Source of the DNA: Rhinopithecus roxellana
Taxonomy: Eukaryota > Chordata > Mammalia > Primates > Cercopithecidae
Direction of reading: 5' to 3'
DNA length: 64,000 nucleotides
NCBI RefSeq assembly: GCF_007565055.1
Contig: NC_044565.1
Coordinates: 38,525,711-38,589,710 of the forward strand
Made by a program: the position numbers and the translations under genes. This document shows, in pieces, positions 32,778-44,922 of the stretch. The notes below the pieces were generated by a model, which was given only the letters and a program-made list of their open reading frames with translations, ran no database searches and was not told where the DNA came from. Positions within the stretch are counted from its first letter, which is position 1; every line of letters starts with the position of its first letter.

Positions 32778-33270
32778 TAGCCTATGGCTCTGAGGCTACA
32801 AACCTGTACAGCATGTTACTGTACTGAATACTGCATGCAATTCTAACACAATGGTAAGTTTTGTGCATGTAAACATATCTAAACATGGAAAAGGTGCAGT
32901 AAAAATACAGGTGTACCATTTAAAAAACTTTTTAAATGGTGTGCCTGTATAGGGCACTAACATGAATGGAGTTGCAGGCTGGAAGTTGCTCTGGTTAAGT
33001 CAGTGAGTGAGTGGTGAGTGAACGTGAAGGCCTAGGACATTACTGTACACTCACCACTCACTCACTGACTTAACCAGAGCAACTTCCAGCCTGCAAGTTC
33101 CATCGTGTTAGTGCCCTATACAGGCGTACCATTAAAAAATTTTTTAATGGTACACCTGTATTTTTCACAAATGTTCCACAGGTACTTAAAAAATATTTAA
33201 CTGCTGTGTATATACTGCTGTCCACTTTTACGACAGGAGCATTTTTATGTAAAATCACTTACAGCACCAA
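32778..33270. mobile_element. Palindromic derivative of a Tigger-type DNA transposon
   Basis: The left part (CTGAGGCTACAAACCTGTACAGCATGTTACTG) and CACTAACATGAATGGAG-TTGCAGGCTGGAAGTTGCTCTGG resemble a dispersed Tigger-group element. Its segment 32902-33020 is repeated in inverted orientation at 33048-33164. Family name not certain. Confidence 0.6.
32902..33164. repeat. Near-perfect inverted repeat, arms about 118 bp, 27-bp spacer
   Basis: 32902-33020 and the reverse complement of 33048-33164 differ at only a few positions, mainly around CACTAACATGAATGGAGT / CACTAACACGATGGAACT and in the A/T runs. Each arm holds its own small hairpin (GTACCATTTAAAAA / TTTTTAAATGGTGT). The spacer is 33021-33047. 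Confidence 0.93.
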
Positions 33271-33599
33271 ATTATTATATTCTCTATGTGATAAGGAAAG
33301 TAGGAGTAGAAATTTTCAAATGTGAGATCATGGAATATTTTACTAAAGTGCACGAATCAAGGAACGAATAAGTGAAAGAGTTGAGGAGCCGCTCATAATC
33401 TGGGCAAAATTCCCAGTAATAAACCTTATAATAAACCCCTTTCTTCAGTTTACCACCCCTCCCTCTGAACACACACACACTCTTACACAATTCTGAGCAC
33501 ACTGTATATGTACTTGATACTGTATTTTCTCTTAACTGGATTAATACAATATCCTTTAAACTAATCTTGCTGCTCCTGCCTTTGCCCTGCAATTATTCC
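33271..33599. other. Intron, nothing recognised
   Basis: Short ACACACACAC run near 33470; otherwise unremarkable. Confidence 0.5.
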
Positions 33600-34145
33600 C
33601 AACACAGAAACTATGATGATCTTGGTAAAGCCAGATTATCTCATTCCTCTATTCAAAAGCCTTCAATTGCCCCAGAGTAAAAGCCAAAAAGCCCTTACTG
33701 GACTGACAGGCCCTATACCACCAGGGCTTCCTGACTTTGCTCTTTGATCTTACTGACTATGCTATTGCTCTATCTTTTTTTTCTGCTCCAATATACTGGC
33801 CTCCTTACTTTCTCCAATGCACCAGGTATGCGTCTCCCTTAGAGGCTCTGCACTTGCTATTTCTATTACTAGGAATGTTCTTCTCATACATATTATATGG
33901 CTAGCTCACCCACTTCCTTCAAGTCTTTTACTAAAACTCACTCTCCCAGAGAGGCCTTCTCTACCCACCTTACCTAAAATTTCAACCACACTCCCAATAT
34001 ACATATTTCATATTCCCCTTTACTTTTTCTCCTTAGCTTACGTGAGCAAATATGCAAATACGGTTTCCTTGCTCACCACTTTATCCTAGCCCTAGAACCA
34101 CAGCATATAGCCATTGCTTAATAAATACTTGTTAAATGAATGAAG
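33600..34145 (+). repeat. L2 LINE, 3' end
   Basis: The order of phrases follows the L2 3' end: AGCCTTCAATTGCCCCAGAGT, then TCTTCTCATACATATTATATGGCTAGCTCACCCACTTCC, and the end GCTTAATAAATACTTGTTAAATGAATGAA. Confidence 0.85.
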
Positions 34146-34984
34146 TGTAATTCTAGGACTTATAACACTTCAAAGTACCTTTACATCATTAGTTTCTTCT
34201 GTTCAAGATTTTTTGCACATTGCTTTATCGTACCTCTCCTAAACAGGAGAAAAAGATGCGAGGTAACAAGAACTGTACAGTCGGTTTCCATTTGTACAGC
34301 TGGGCAGAGGTTTCTCCAAGCCAGAAAGGGCATAAACAGGTAGAAGGGACCCTGAGTGTGTGGAGAAATGGAGCAAAATAGGTATTCCTTCATTTGGTTT
34401 ATGTCGGGGGAAAAAGGAGTGAAGGCAGTGAGCCACTTCAGTAACACCTTGGAAAGCTATTCCAAAAGCACTGTGGGCAAATCAGATGCCAGAGACATTA
34501 TAGAATTAGGAGAGTTAGGCGAGAAAAGAGCCCTGTCTTAAACTAGCTAAATCCATGACAACTCCATACACAGATTATCCCCTAACCAAAGCCACAGTCT
34601 TCTTTACAGGCTCCTCTTCCTCCTGACATTTAACCTCCTCTTATTTTAGGACTGTCTCTTGTAAACAGCATATATCCAAAAACAATTTTGACACAGTCTG
34701 ATAATCAGTGGCTTTTACCTGCAGAGTTTAGACTAACAGTTCTCAAGGGTTTTTGTCTTAAGACCCTTTACACACTTTATTTGAGAACTTCAAAGAGCTA
34801 CTGTTTACGTGGGTTATATCTATCAATATTTACTCTACTAAAAGTTAAAAATCTAGAAAATATTTCATTCATTTAAAAATAACAAGTTCATATATTAACA
34901 TGTTTTACGAAGAATAAATATACTTTCTATACAAAATAATGTAATAAGAGTGTCTCTATTTTACATTTTTGTAAATCTCTTCAA
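34146..34984. other. Intron with a weak MIR-like piece
   Basis: ACTGTACAGTCGGTTTCCATTTGTACAGCTGGGCAGAGG (about 34272-34310) resembles an old MIR-type core. No gene supported. Confidence 0.45.
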
Positions 34985-36360
34985 TGTCTTTATCTCTCTC
35001 TAAACTCTCTTTAATGTCTGGTTTAACAGACAGCTCTAGTCCTATATTCAATCTGTGTGGTACAGATTGTTTTGGTTGAAGTGTATGAAGGAAAAAATCA
35101 AGTATCACACAGATACGTAGCTGGAAAATATGGGAGTATTTTAATTACTCTTTTCAGATAATTTCAAGTCTTCATATTTGATTTTATACCAAAACTCGAG
35201 TAGTAGTTTCTTAAAGGCTAATGGTAACACAGAGCCTGAAACTTTATCAAGGAACTTTTTAAACTCTGTTACATTAAAATCCATTGCTCTATCAGGCATA
35301 CTGAATGAATCTTTTATCCAGGCATGACTTTGCAACATTATAGTCATTTGAAAAATATCGATCCTCTGAATCATGCAGATATTGACACATTGCAATATAT
35401 AATACCCCCCCAAAATCACATTTGTTTGTATCTTCACCAATTCCATCAGAAAAATCTTCAAGCATTGGGAAACTATCAATTGCAAGGTCTCTAATTTTCT
35501 ATTGAAAGCTCAAATTTTGTCACTGACATATAATTTCAGTTGCCTACCTTTAAGTGGCAGGCTCACTTTGCTCTGTTTCAATAAAATATTTGCCAAATAC
35601 CCAAGGGTGAATAACCACAGTTAGTTTTTTCAAGTAAAAAGTGGTGTTCCCCGCATGTTCTCACTCATAGGTGGGAACTGAACAATGACATCACTTGGAC
35701 TCAGGAAGGGGAACATCACACACCAGGACCTACCATGGGGAGGGGGGAGGGGGGAGGGATTGCATTGGGAGTTATACCTGATATAAATGATGAATTGAGG
35801 GTTGCTGACGAGTTGATGGGTGCAGCACACCAACATGGCACAAGTATACATATGTAACAAACCTGCACGTTATGCACATGTACCCTAGAACTTAAAGTAT
35901 AATAAAAAAAAAAAAAGTGGTGTTCCAGGAAAAGTGGCTACTTCAAAGCTCAAATAATCTCGTAAGTGCTTTTTCTTGAATAACTTTGTCCTTTGCAATG
36001 CAGCATAATTTCTTTATGCATACTTTTCACTTTGTCACAGGGCATGCTAAAAAGACTAATACTCTAATGTTCACCTGTCCCACTTTGACCTAAAGTCTTC
36101 AATGTAGTATTGTTTCAAATTTATTTTACTGGAATTCTCTAACGTGGACCTATGATTACCAATGCAACATGTCATGCCTTTGTTGTTTTGTCAGTTTAGA
36201 TGCTATGCCTTAACATCACCACAGGCCAATAGTAAGTACCTGATAATAAATCACTGCTTGCAGCACCATACCCTTCTAGAGTCTCAGTCTAGTGCCTGAT
36301 TCTGTTCATGCCGTTATCCATCAGAACTCTTAAGTTCTGTTCTGAGTACTACCGGATCAG
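34985..36360 (-). pseudogene. hAT (Charlie-type) transposase relic
   Basis: The minus frame at 35141-35485 reads ...LQSHAWIKDSFSMPDRAMDFNVTEF... ...FKKLLLEFWYKIKYEDL. This has the layout of the hAT C-terminal region seen in domesticated proteins such as FAM200/ZBED5. Downstream, in other frames, ILPYFPATYLCDT and YTSTKT-like phrases continue the hAT dimerisation motif. Upstream, FPMLEDFSDGIGEDTNKCDF precedes it. Frameshifts and stops break the chain, and a young L1 (35651-35916) interrupts the upstream part. Terminal repeats were not found. It is a fossil; the closest family is inferred from memory. Confidence 0.7.
35651..35916 (+). mobile_element. Very short young L1 (3' end only)
   Basis: About 265 bp of the last ORF2 codons and 3' UTR, plus poly(A). 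The 3' UTR carries the same lineage-specific changes as the full-length copy. Target duplication AAAAAGTGGTGTTCC around 35636-35650 and its copy ending at 35926. Confidence 0.95.
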
Positions 36361-36436
36361 GGTACCACAAAATGAAGTGATGGGCAACATAATTCTTATT
36401 GGCATTCTAAGAACATGTGAGTAGATTAACGCTGGC

Positions 36437-36818
36437 TGTGTTAATCCATTTTGTGCTACTATAACAGAATACCAGAGACTGGTAATTTACAAAGAAAATG
36501 AATTTATTTCTCACAGCTCTGGAGGGCAGAAAGTCCAATGTCAAGGGGCCGGGATCTTGTGAGAATCTTCTTGCTGTGTCATCCCATGGCAGAAGGTCAA
36601 ATGACAAAATAGCAGGCAATAAGAGACCAAACTTGCTTTTATAGCCAACCCACTCTCCCAATAAAGAACATGTTCTCAAGATGGTGAAATTAATGCATTC
36701 ATAAAGGCAGAGGACTCAAGATCTTATCACCTCATACAGTTCCCACCTCTCAACACTGTTGTACTGGGGATTACTTTTCCAACACATGAACTTTGGAAGA
36801 CACATTCAAACCATAGCA
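36437..36818 (-). repeat. 3' LTR of the MaLR element
   Basis: Begins TGTGTTAATCCATTTTGTGC and ends ATTCAAACCATAGCA; TG...CA ends, 382 bp. Confidence 0.88.
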
Positions 36819-38598
36819 TTCCATCACAGCCCCCCAAATTCATGTCTTTCTCACATGCAAAATACATTCATTCCATCCCAATAACCTCAAAGTCTTAACC
36901 GATTCCAGCACTAATTCAAAAGTCCAAGTACAGAGTCTCATCTAAAGCAGATATTGGTGAGACTCAAGGCATGATTCACTATAAGGCAAATTCCACTCCA
37001 GTTGTGAACCTGTGAAATTAAACAAGTCATCTACTTCCAAAATACAATGGTGGGACAGACACAGGATTGACATTCCCATTCCAAAAGAGAGAAATAGGCA
37101 AGAAGAAAGGAGTAACTAGTTTCAGGAAAGTCTAAAACCCAACAGGGAAAACAACATTACGTCCTAAAGCTGAAGAATGATCGCTTTGGGCTCCACAACC
37201 CACATCCTAGGCACATTGGGGCACATGAGCAAAGCCGCAGGGACAGGCCTCAGGCAACCCTGCCCCTATGGCTCTGCTGGACTCAGTCCACCCAGCAGCT
37301 CTGATGGGTTGGAGTTTCATGCCTGCAGCTTTCCCAGGCTGGAGTTGCACAGTGGTAGCTCACAGTTTTGGGGTATCTCAGGTGGCCTCATCCCCACAGC
37401 TCCAGTAAGTATCGCCTTGGTGAGGACTCTCTGCTGTAATCTTGCTCCCATGGCTCCACTAGACACTGCCCTAGTGGGGACTCTCTGTGGTGACTTCACC
37501 TCTGGAACAAGTTTCTTCCTGGGCCCCCAAGCTATCCGTGACATCCTTTGAAATCTAGGTAGAGGTATCCATGCCCCCAAAGTTTTTGCATTCTTACAGG
37601 CCTGCAGACTTAACATCACATGGATGCCACCAAGGCCTACCGATTGAGTCCTGCAGAGCTGCAACACAAGCAGTACCTGGGCCTGCTTGAACCACAGCCA
37701 AGGCTGGGGTGGCTAAAAACTACTGAGCTGGAATTCAGGAAACGGAGTACTGAGGTGGCCCTGGGCAGTAAGCCTGTTGAGGGCACCCCAGGCCCATCTC
37801 CTGAAGTCATTCTACCCTCCTAGAGTTCTAAGCCTGTGATGGGACAGGCAGCCTGGAAAATCACACTGCTTGTGGGGTTATTCTCTCATTGTCTTGATGA
37901 ATAGCACCTGGCTCCCTTTTAGTTGTACTGTCTTTAGCAAATGTACTAATCTCTTTAGTAAGCTGTTGCTTAGCTAAACCCTTAGTTTGCTCTCCTAAAG
38001 ATGCCTTTTCACTCTTCAAATGGTCAGGCTATGAATTTTCCAACTTTTTGTGTTCTGCTTTTCTTTTAATTGTAAATTCTGCCTTTAAATAATTTCTCTC
38101 CACCCACATCTCGCTACATGTAGTGAAAAGTATCCATGCATCTCCTTGAATATTTCACTTAGTTATTTCTTCCACCAGATATCCTAGTTCATTACTCTTA
38201 AATTTTATCTTCCATAAAGCCCTTGGACATAGACATAATTTAGCCAAATTCTTTGCAAGTTCATAATAAGGATGGTCTTTATTCTAGTTCCCAATACCTT
38301 CTTCCTCATTTCCCTCTGAGACCTCCTCAGAATAGCCTTTACTGTCTGTATTTCTACTGGCATCCTAATGACAACTGAAATAACCTCTGAAAAGAGCTAG
38401 GCTTTCCCTACAGCTCTTATATTCTTCTAAGCCCTCACCAAACTACCCTCAATGCTCTAATTCATAGGAATCTAGGCATTTTCTAGCCTGCTTCCCCAAA
38501 TTCTTCCAGCCTCTACCTTTCACCAAGCTTCAAAACCACTTTCACATTTTCAAGTGTTTTTGTTATAGCAACAATCTCACTTCTCAGTACCAATTTTC
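36819..38598 (-). other. MaLR internal region, no intact frame
   Basis: About 1.78 kb with GC-richer parts at 37180-37850. Short open frames at 37177-37551 (+) and 37317-37667 (-) are on both strands and show no gag-like motif. This is typical of nonautonomous MaLR elements. Confidence 0.75.
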
Positions 38599-39010
38599 TG
38601 TCTTAGTCCATTTTTTGCTGCTGTAACAGAGTATCAGAGACTGGGTACTTTATTAAGAAAAAAAACTTAGTTGGCTCACAGTTCTAGAGCCTAAAAAGAC
38701 CAACTCAAGGAGCCAGCATCTGGTGAGGGGTTTCTTGCTGCGTTATCCCAAGGTAAAAGGTGGAAGGGCAAGAGAGCTTGTCAAAACCAAAAGTAAGCAT
38801 GAGAGCAAGAGAAAGAGAGGGCTAAACTCATTTTTATAACAAACCCACTCTCACAATAGAGAACCTACTCCCATAATAACATTAATCCATTCATGAGGGT
38901 AGAGCCCTCATGATCTAATCACCTCTTAAAGTTCCCTCCTCTCAACACTGTTGCATTGGGGATTACATTTCCAACACAAGAACTTTGGGGGACACATTCA
39001 AATCACAGCA
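38599..39010 (-). repeat. 5' LTR of the MaLR element
   Basis: Begins TGTCTTAGTCCATTTTTTGC and ends ATTCAAATCACAGCA, 412 bp. About 30 bp longer than the partner, so each copy has its own small deletions. Confidence 0.88.
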
Positions 39011-40189
39011 CTGGACTTAAAAGTATCAGTGATCAGATCTTCTCTGTCTCATGATTATGTGAATTATTTCAAAATGTAAAGAATTCACACACCCAATTAT
39101 TTTTGTAAATATCCACTTTCTCTACTGACTCAAGAATCAAAATCATTAGAAGAGACCTTAGAAGTTTTTTAATCCAACTTGTCACCCCAATGCAAGAACT
39201 CCTTACGCTGTATCTAGCAGTTATAAAATTTATTTGCCAGTACTTTTCATTCAACTTCAACCTAAAAACTCTCAAGACTTCACTCTTTCTGAAACAAAAT
39301 AATTTGATATGCTATACTATCAAGACCAATGATTTTTGCATTATTCTCTAAATAATTAATAAGAGCCTATTATGGGCCTGGCATTCTCTCATTTAACTCT
39401 GTGGTAACACTTTAAATTTTACTGTCAAATGATAAAAAGTCAATCTATAAGTTAAATAGTTCTTACTTTTCAAAACTGTGATGCTGGTCCTCCAAGCTGT
39501 CACAAGTACCACATTTCTCAGGCCATGCTGAAAACATCTCTGCTTCATCAGCAGACCAAAATGGAATACTATAAAATTTAATTTAGAGTCCATGGAGCAA
39601 TTAAATGCTAAAGCAGACGTGCCACAGGGAGCTCTCTCAACCAAAAAGACTTAATTAGAAACCATATCAGCTAAAATAACCAACTTAGATGGTTGGATGG
39701 AAGAGAGTTTGGTAGTACAAATGTAAAAGAGAAAGAATCAACATTAAAAATTGGTTCAGATATACACTCATAAACATTATAAAAATTATATTGATTTTAG
39801 AATAAAATCTAACTTATGCCTTAAAAATTCCAAATAAAAATCCTCAACCTTCTTAGAAGGAAACTACAGATATACATTCAAATACAATTTAAAGTGTTTA
39901 GGTCAAAGGTCTAAATGGGTTGTAGAACGTCCAAATTGAAAACAAAAAAATTATTAAAGTAATCCTAACCTCAAGTTGACTATAAAGTTGATAAGGGCAG
40001 TTTATATGAATCCTTTCCCCTGTAACCCTAAAGAAAGCAACAAAAAGTTTAGTCATACTATTTTATGCAGTTGTTTATTTAACCTTAAACAAGAAACAAA
40101 ACTAGCAGATTTTAAACTTAGTTTCCATTAAATGTTCTGAGATAAATATAATAATCTGTTAGTTTAAAAAAGACCTAGTACCCAACGAT
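39011..40189. other. Intron, nothing recognised
   Basis: AT-rich unique sequence; open frames 39069-39275 and 39393-39644 on the minus strand have no recognisable product. Confidence 0.5.
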
Positions 40190-40640
40190 TACATGTTCCA
40201 TGGCCTGGCCTTGAATGCAAGTGCTGATAATGACTCCTAAATCTTCAACACTAGACAGACCTATTCCTGAGCTCTGGATATAAGCATCCAAGTGCCCTCT
40301 GTTCATTTTACCCACATTACAAACTCAACATAGCCAAACTGAACTCATCTCCACTCCTTAAGCTGTTTCTCCTCTTAGTTTCTCATCTTAGTGAATTATA
40401 CTGCCAACCATCAAGCCTCTTAATCTCAAGACTCATCAAAACAAGTTGGCTCTAACTGCTAAATCTCTCCAGAATCTAGACTGTTCCACCCATCTCCACT
40501 GTCACTTCTCCCTAAATTCAAGAAAGCCCCATCATCTGTGAGCACACTACTGCTAAAGCCTCTGGACTTGTCTCCCTTTCTCTAGTCCCATACACACCTC
40601 AGTTTCATCTTCTGTGATTCTGTAAGGGAGATCATCTTTT
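40190..40640 (+). repeat. L2 LINE fragment
   Basis: TGATAATGACTCCTAAATCTTCAACACTAG, CATAGCCAAACTGAACTCATCTCC and CATCTCCACTGTCACTTCTCC follow the L2 order. Confidence 0.75.
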
Positions 40641-41080
40641 TTTTTAAATGCTATACTTTCTTTCTGATTACATGAGAAAAATCACCACAGAAAATTATAA
40701 ATATACAGAGAAGTACAAAAAAGAATCCCTTAAAACTTTACCAACTTGTTGATACCACTGTACATATTTTGAGATATTTTCTCTAGTCTTTTAAAAATAG
40801 TTCACATGATACCATTTATAAAACTCCTAATTTTTTTAACATTAGAACTTTGCAAACCTAAATTTTAGAAGTTGTGTATCATTCTGTAATATGGTTCTAC
40901 TACAAATTTACATAACTATTCCCTATTATTAAACATGTATGTCCCTTTGAGTTTGTCATTCTTAGAAAGGGTGGTGTGGTGAATATCTTTATGTCAAAAG
41001 TATTTTTGGTATTTCTGAGTTTTGCACAGGACAGCAAAAAAAATTTTTTTGGAGGTATTTTCTAGAGGCTAGGTATAGAC

Positions 41081-41400
41081 AAATCATGGATATAGCTGAA
41101 GGCCAAAATCCTAAGCAAATTAACACAGGAACAAAAACCAAATACTGCATGTACTCACTTATCAGTGGGAACTAAACATTTAGGTACACATGGACATAAA
41201 GATGGGAACAATGGACACTGCAGACTACTAGTTGTGGGAGTGACAGAGCGGTGGGTTGAAAAACTACCTATTGGGTACTCTGCTCACTATCTGGCTGACA
41301 GGATCCATACCCCAAACCTTAGCAACACACAATCTATCCATGCAGCAAACCTTGAATCTAAAATAAAAATTGAAATTATAAAAACAAAAAACAAAAAAAC
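41081..41400 (+). mobile_element. Older L1 3' end (L1MA-like)
   Basis: AAATCATGGATATAGCTGAAGGCC, then AACACAGGAACAAAAACCAAATACTGCATG and CTGGCTGACAGGATCC, ending in AAAACAAAAAACAAAAAAA. Diverged and 5'-truncated. Confidence 0.85.
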
Positions 41401-41567
41401 TCCAGGGGGATGAGGTCACAGGGCAACCGCATGCTTCTGTGAGTTTTCCTTCCAAGAGCTTGATCAAGTTCTCACAGAAACTACAGTAGAATATTCCCTT
41501 GGACTTCCAGCTGGGGGAGAGGGGAGAAGGAACCATTTTAAAACACAAGGGTACTCTGTTCTTCTTG

Positions 41568-41869
41568 TTTTTTTTTTTTTTTTTTTTTTGAGATGTAGTC
41601 TCGCTCTGTTGCCCAGGCTGGAGTGCAATAGCGCGATTTTGGCTCACTGCAACCTCTGCCTCCCGGGTTCAAGTGATTCTCCTGCCTCAGCCTCCCAAGT
41701 AGCCGGAATTAGAGGCACACGCGATCATGCCTGGTTAATGTTTGTAGTTTTAATAGAGACAGGGTTTCACTATGTTGGTCAGGCTGGTCTCAAACTCCTG
41801 ACCTCGTGATCTACCCACCTTGGCCTCCCAAAGTGCTGGGATTACAGGCATGAGCCACTGTGCCCGGCC
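41568..41869 (-). mobile_element. AluS
   Basis: T run and TTTGAGATGTAGTCTCGCTCTGTTGCCC to GTGCCCGGCC. Target duplication TACTCTGTTCTT (41552-41563) / TACTCTGCTCTT (41870-41881). Confidence 0.95.
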
Positions 41870-42619
41870 TACTCTGCTCTTACCAAGGTCTGCCCTCAAG
41901 AGGAACTGTTTAACCAGAGTCTAACCTGCTGGGGTTTTATCAGAGTCTAATCTGGGAGAAGAGAAATACTCAACTCCAGCCCACTGTAGCCATCCTGCCC
42001 CACATAAGAAGGGAGAAGAAAATACTGAAACACTTATGAAGTTCACAACACAGAGGCAAAGGCTAACTCTAAGGCTGAGACCTAATCATAGGAATAAAGA
42101 ATGCTTCCCTCCTCCACACATTACTCAAGGCCTATTTATAGCACTTCCTTTTACCCAGGAAATCACATCTGGCTGTCAAGAAAAAATTACCAGGCATACT
42201 AAAAGAAAAAAAACAAAACCAAAAAGAAAATCCCACAGTTTGAAGGGACAGAGCAAGCGTAAGAACCAGACTCAGATATGGAAGACATGGTGGAATAATC
42301 AGACCAATAATTTAAAATGATAATTAATATGCTAAGGGCTCTAACAGATAAAGCAGACAGCATGTAAGACGAGAATGATAGAAATCTAAGAAAAAACCAA
42401 TAAGAAATGCTAGAGGTCAAAAACACTATAACAGAAATTAAGAATGCCTTTGACGGGCTTATTAGTCTAGATACAGCTGGACAAAGAGTCTCTGATCTCA
42501 AGAATAGCACAATAGAAACCTTCAAAGATGAAAAGCAAAGAGAAAAAAGACTGGAAAAAAAAATAGAGTAGCCAAGGACTGTGGGACAAATACAAAAGAT
42601 GTCAATATGCACAATGGAA

Positions 42620-42662
42620 ATACCAGAAGCAGAGGGGGAAAAAAAAAAAAAAAAAAAAAAAC
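42620..42662 (+). repeat. Poly(A) run of about 24 bases inside the L1M
   Basis: GGGGGAAAA... continuous A to 42660. No Alu or L1 end precedes it, so it is an expanded internal A run. Confidence 0.7.
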
Positions 42663-42793
42663 AGAAAAAAATATTTGAAATGACTTGTAATTTCCCCCAA
42701 ATTAATGTCAGACATCAAACCACAGATCTAGAGAGCTCAGAGGACACCGAACAGGATAAAGGCCAAGAAACCTATACCCAGGCAAATAATTTA

Positions 42794-42940
42794 CTTTTCT
42801 TTCTTTCTTTTTTTTTTTTTTTTTAGAGACAGGGTCTCGCTTTGTTGGCCAGGTTGGAATAAACGCCTGGCCTCAAGTGATCCTCCCACCTCGGCCTCCC
42901 AAGGTGCTGGGACTACAGGGTTGAGCCTCATTGCCCAGTG
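42794..42940 (-). mobile_element. Truncated/deleted Alu
   Basis: T-rich tail, then TAGAGACAGGGTCTCGCTTTGTTGGCC, then jumps to CTCGGCCTCCCAAGGTGCTGG and GCCTCATTGCCCAG. Confidence 0.85.
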
Positions 42941-43318
42941 TGGCATATCTTGAAAGAAGCCAGAAGAAATAAACACCTTACCTATAGAGAAACAAATAAA
43001 ATAATTACTTCCCACTTCTCAGAAACCATGCAAACAAGTGTGGAGTGAAATATTTTAAAGTTTTAAGAGAAAAAGCCCACCAACCTAGAATTCTGTACCC
43101 TGTGAACTTACTCTTCAAAAGTCAAGGAGAAATAAAGACTTTCTCAGACAAACAAAAATTGAGATATTTTGTTGCCAGTAGATCGCCTTCGCAAGAAATG
43201 TTAAAAGAAATTCTTTAGAGAGAAGAAAAAATAACAGGTTAGAAAGTAAAATCTATGTAAAGAAAGGAAGAGCACCAAAGGAGGAATAAATGAAGATAAA
43301 ATTAACATTTTTCTTTTT

Positions 43319-43618
43319 CTTTTTTTTTTTTTTTTTGAGGCGGAGTTTCGCTCTTGTTGCCCAGGCTGGAGTGCAATAGTGCCAACTTGGCTCACTGCAA
43401 CCTCAGCCTCCGGGGTTCAAGCGATTCTCCTGCCTCAGCCTCTCAAGTAGCTAGGATTGCAGGCATGTACCACCACACCTGGCTAATTTTGTATTTTTAG
43501 TAGAGACAGGGTTTCTCCATGTTGGTCAGGCTAGTCTCAAACTCCCAACCTCAGGTGATCCACCTGCCTCAGTCTCCCAAAGTGCTGAGATAACAGGCAT
43601 GAGCCACCACGCCCAGCC
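43319..43618 (-). mobile_element. AluS
   Basis: Complete Alu in reverse, T tail at 43320-43336 to CACCACGCCCAGCC. Confidence 0.95.
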
Positions 43619-43712
43619 TTTTTTTCTTATTCTTAACTGATCCAATAGATAACAGTTTGTATAAAGTAATAATTGCAACACTGTATAAATTATGTATGGT
43701 TATGCATATATA

Positions 43713-43949
43713 TAATTGTCCCGTGAACAACACAGATTTGAACTGTGTGGATCCACTTATACACAAATTTTTTCAGTAAATATAGTCAGCCCTCAGTGTC
43801 AGTGGGTTCCATATTTGCAACAAAATGTAAATTGAAAATACAGTATTTGCAGGATAGAAAACTCACATATAGGGACTGCGAACTTTTCATATCTGTGGGT
43901 TCTGCAAGGGGTCCTGGAACCAATCTCTGCAGATACTGAGGGGTGACTA
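43713..43949 (+). mobile_element. MER2 nonautonomous DNA transposon
   Basis: TAATTGTCCCGTGAACAACACAGATTTGAACTG to GCAGATACTGAGGGGTGACT, flanked by TA. The inner part repeats the MER2 phrase GGTCCTGGAACCAATCTCTGC seen in the MER2 at 19702. Confidence 0.85.
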
Positions 43950-44216
43950 TAAATGTTTTTGTATGCTTATATACAAGAAAAAAGAATGGCAGCAGTGATG
44001 TAAGAGACTAGAGAGAGAAAACAGGATTACTGTGTTATTGAAAGGTACTTCCATTACCTGTAAAGTGGCATGGTGTTATTTGAAAGTGGGCTTGGATTAG
44101 TTATAGACTGCAAACTCTGGGGGAACTAAAAAACTAAAATTTAAAAAAAAATTTTTAACAATTAACTGAGAAGCTAAGAAAAGAAAGAAAGTGGAATCAT
44201 ATAAAATGCTCAATTA

Positions 44217-44515
44217 AGCCAAGTGTGGTGGCTCACGCCTGTAATCCCAACACTTTGGGAAGCCGAGGCAAGAAGATTGCTTGAATACAGGAGTTCAAGG
44301 TCAGCTAGGCAATATACAGAGATAACCTCTCTATGAAAAAATTAGCGGGATGTGGTCGTGCATGCCTGTGGTCTCAGCTACGAAGGAGGCTGAGGTGGGA
44401 GGATTTGTTGAGCCCACGAGGTTGAGGCTGCAGTGAACCGTGATTGCGCCACTGTATTCCAACCTGGGTGACACAGCAAGACTCTGTCTCACAAAAAAAA
44501 AAAAAAAAGAAAGAA
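44217..44515 (+). mobile_element. AluJ
   Basis: GCCAAGTGTGGTGGCTCACGCC with many differences, ending CTCTGTCTCACAAAA and a 16-base A run. Confidence 0.9.
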
Positions 44516-44615
44516 AAACCAAAAAACAAAAGCAAACTAAAAACCACAAAAAGCAGAAGGGTGGAAGACAAAAATAGATATAAAGAACAAGGACCACAAT
44601 TAGAAAATAGTAATA

Positions 44616-44922
44616 GGCTGGGCACGGTGGCTCATGCCTGCAATCCCAGCACTTTGGGAGGTCAAGACAAGAGGATCACTTGAGTCTAGGAGTTCAAGAT
44701 CAACTTGGGCAACATAGTGAGATACTGTCTCTACAAAAAAAATATTAAAAAATTAGCCAAGCATGGTGGTACATGCCTGTATTCCCAGCTCCTCAGGAGG
44801 CTGATACAGGATGATCACTTGAGCCCAGAAAGTCGAGGCTGCAGTGAGCCACAATTGCGCCACTGTGCTCCAGCCTAAATGACAGAGTGAGACCCTGACT
44901 CAGGAAAAAAAAAAAAAAAAAC
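44616..44922 (+). mobile_element. AluJ
   Basis: GGCTGGGCACGGTGGCTCATGCCTGC, with A tail. Target duplication GAAAATAGTAA on both sides (about 44604 and 44924). Confidence 0.92.

Larger units (their letters stand above)
36437..39010 (-). mobile_element. Near-complete ERVL-MaLR retrotransposon (MST/MLT-like)
   Basis: Two LTRs in the same orientation (36437-36818 and 38599-39010) flank about 1.78 kb of internal sequence. Flanks CTGGC (36432-36436) and CTGGA (39011-39015) are a 5-bp duplication with one change. The total of 2574 bp is typical for this group. A primer-site-like TGGTACTGAGAAGTG (reading minus, about 38576-38594) lies next to the 5' LTR. No gag or pol protein could be recognised. 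MaLR elements lack env and usually have no working pol. Confidence 0.85.

Noticed and set aside
37177..37823. Plus and minus frames in the GC-richer MaLR interior
   Set aside because: Both strands are open and no gag-like feature is seen; treated as chance frames in a nonautonomous element.
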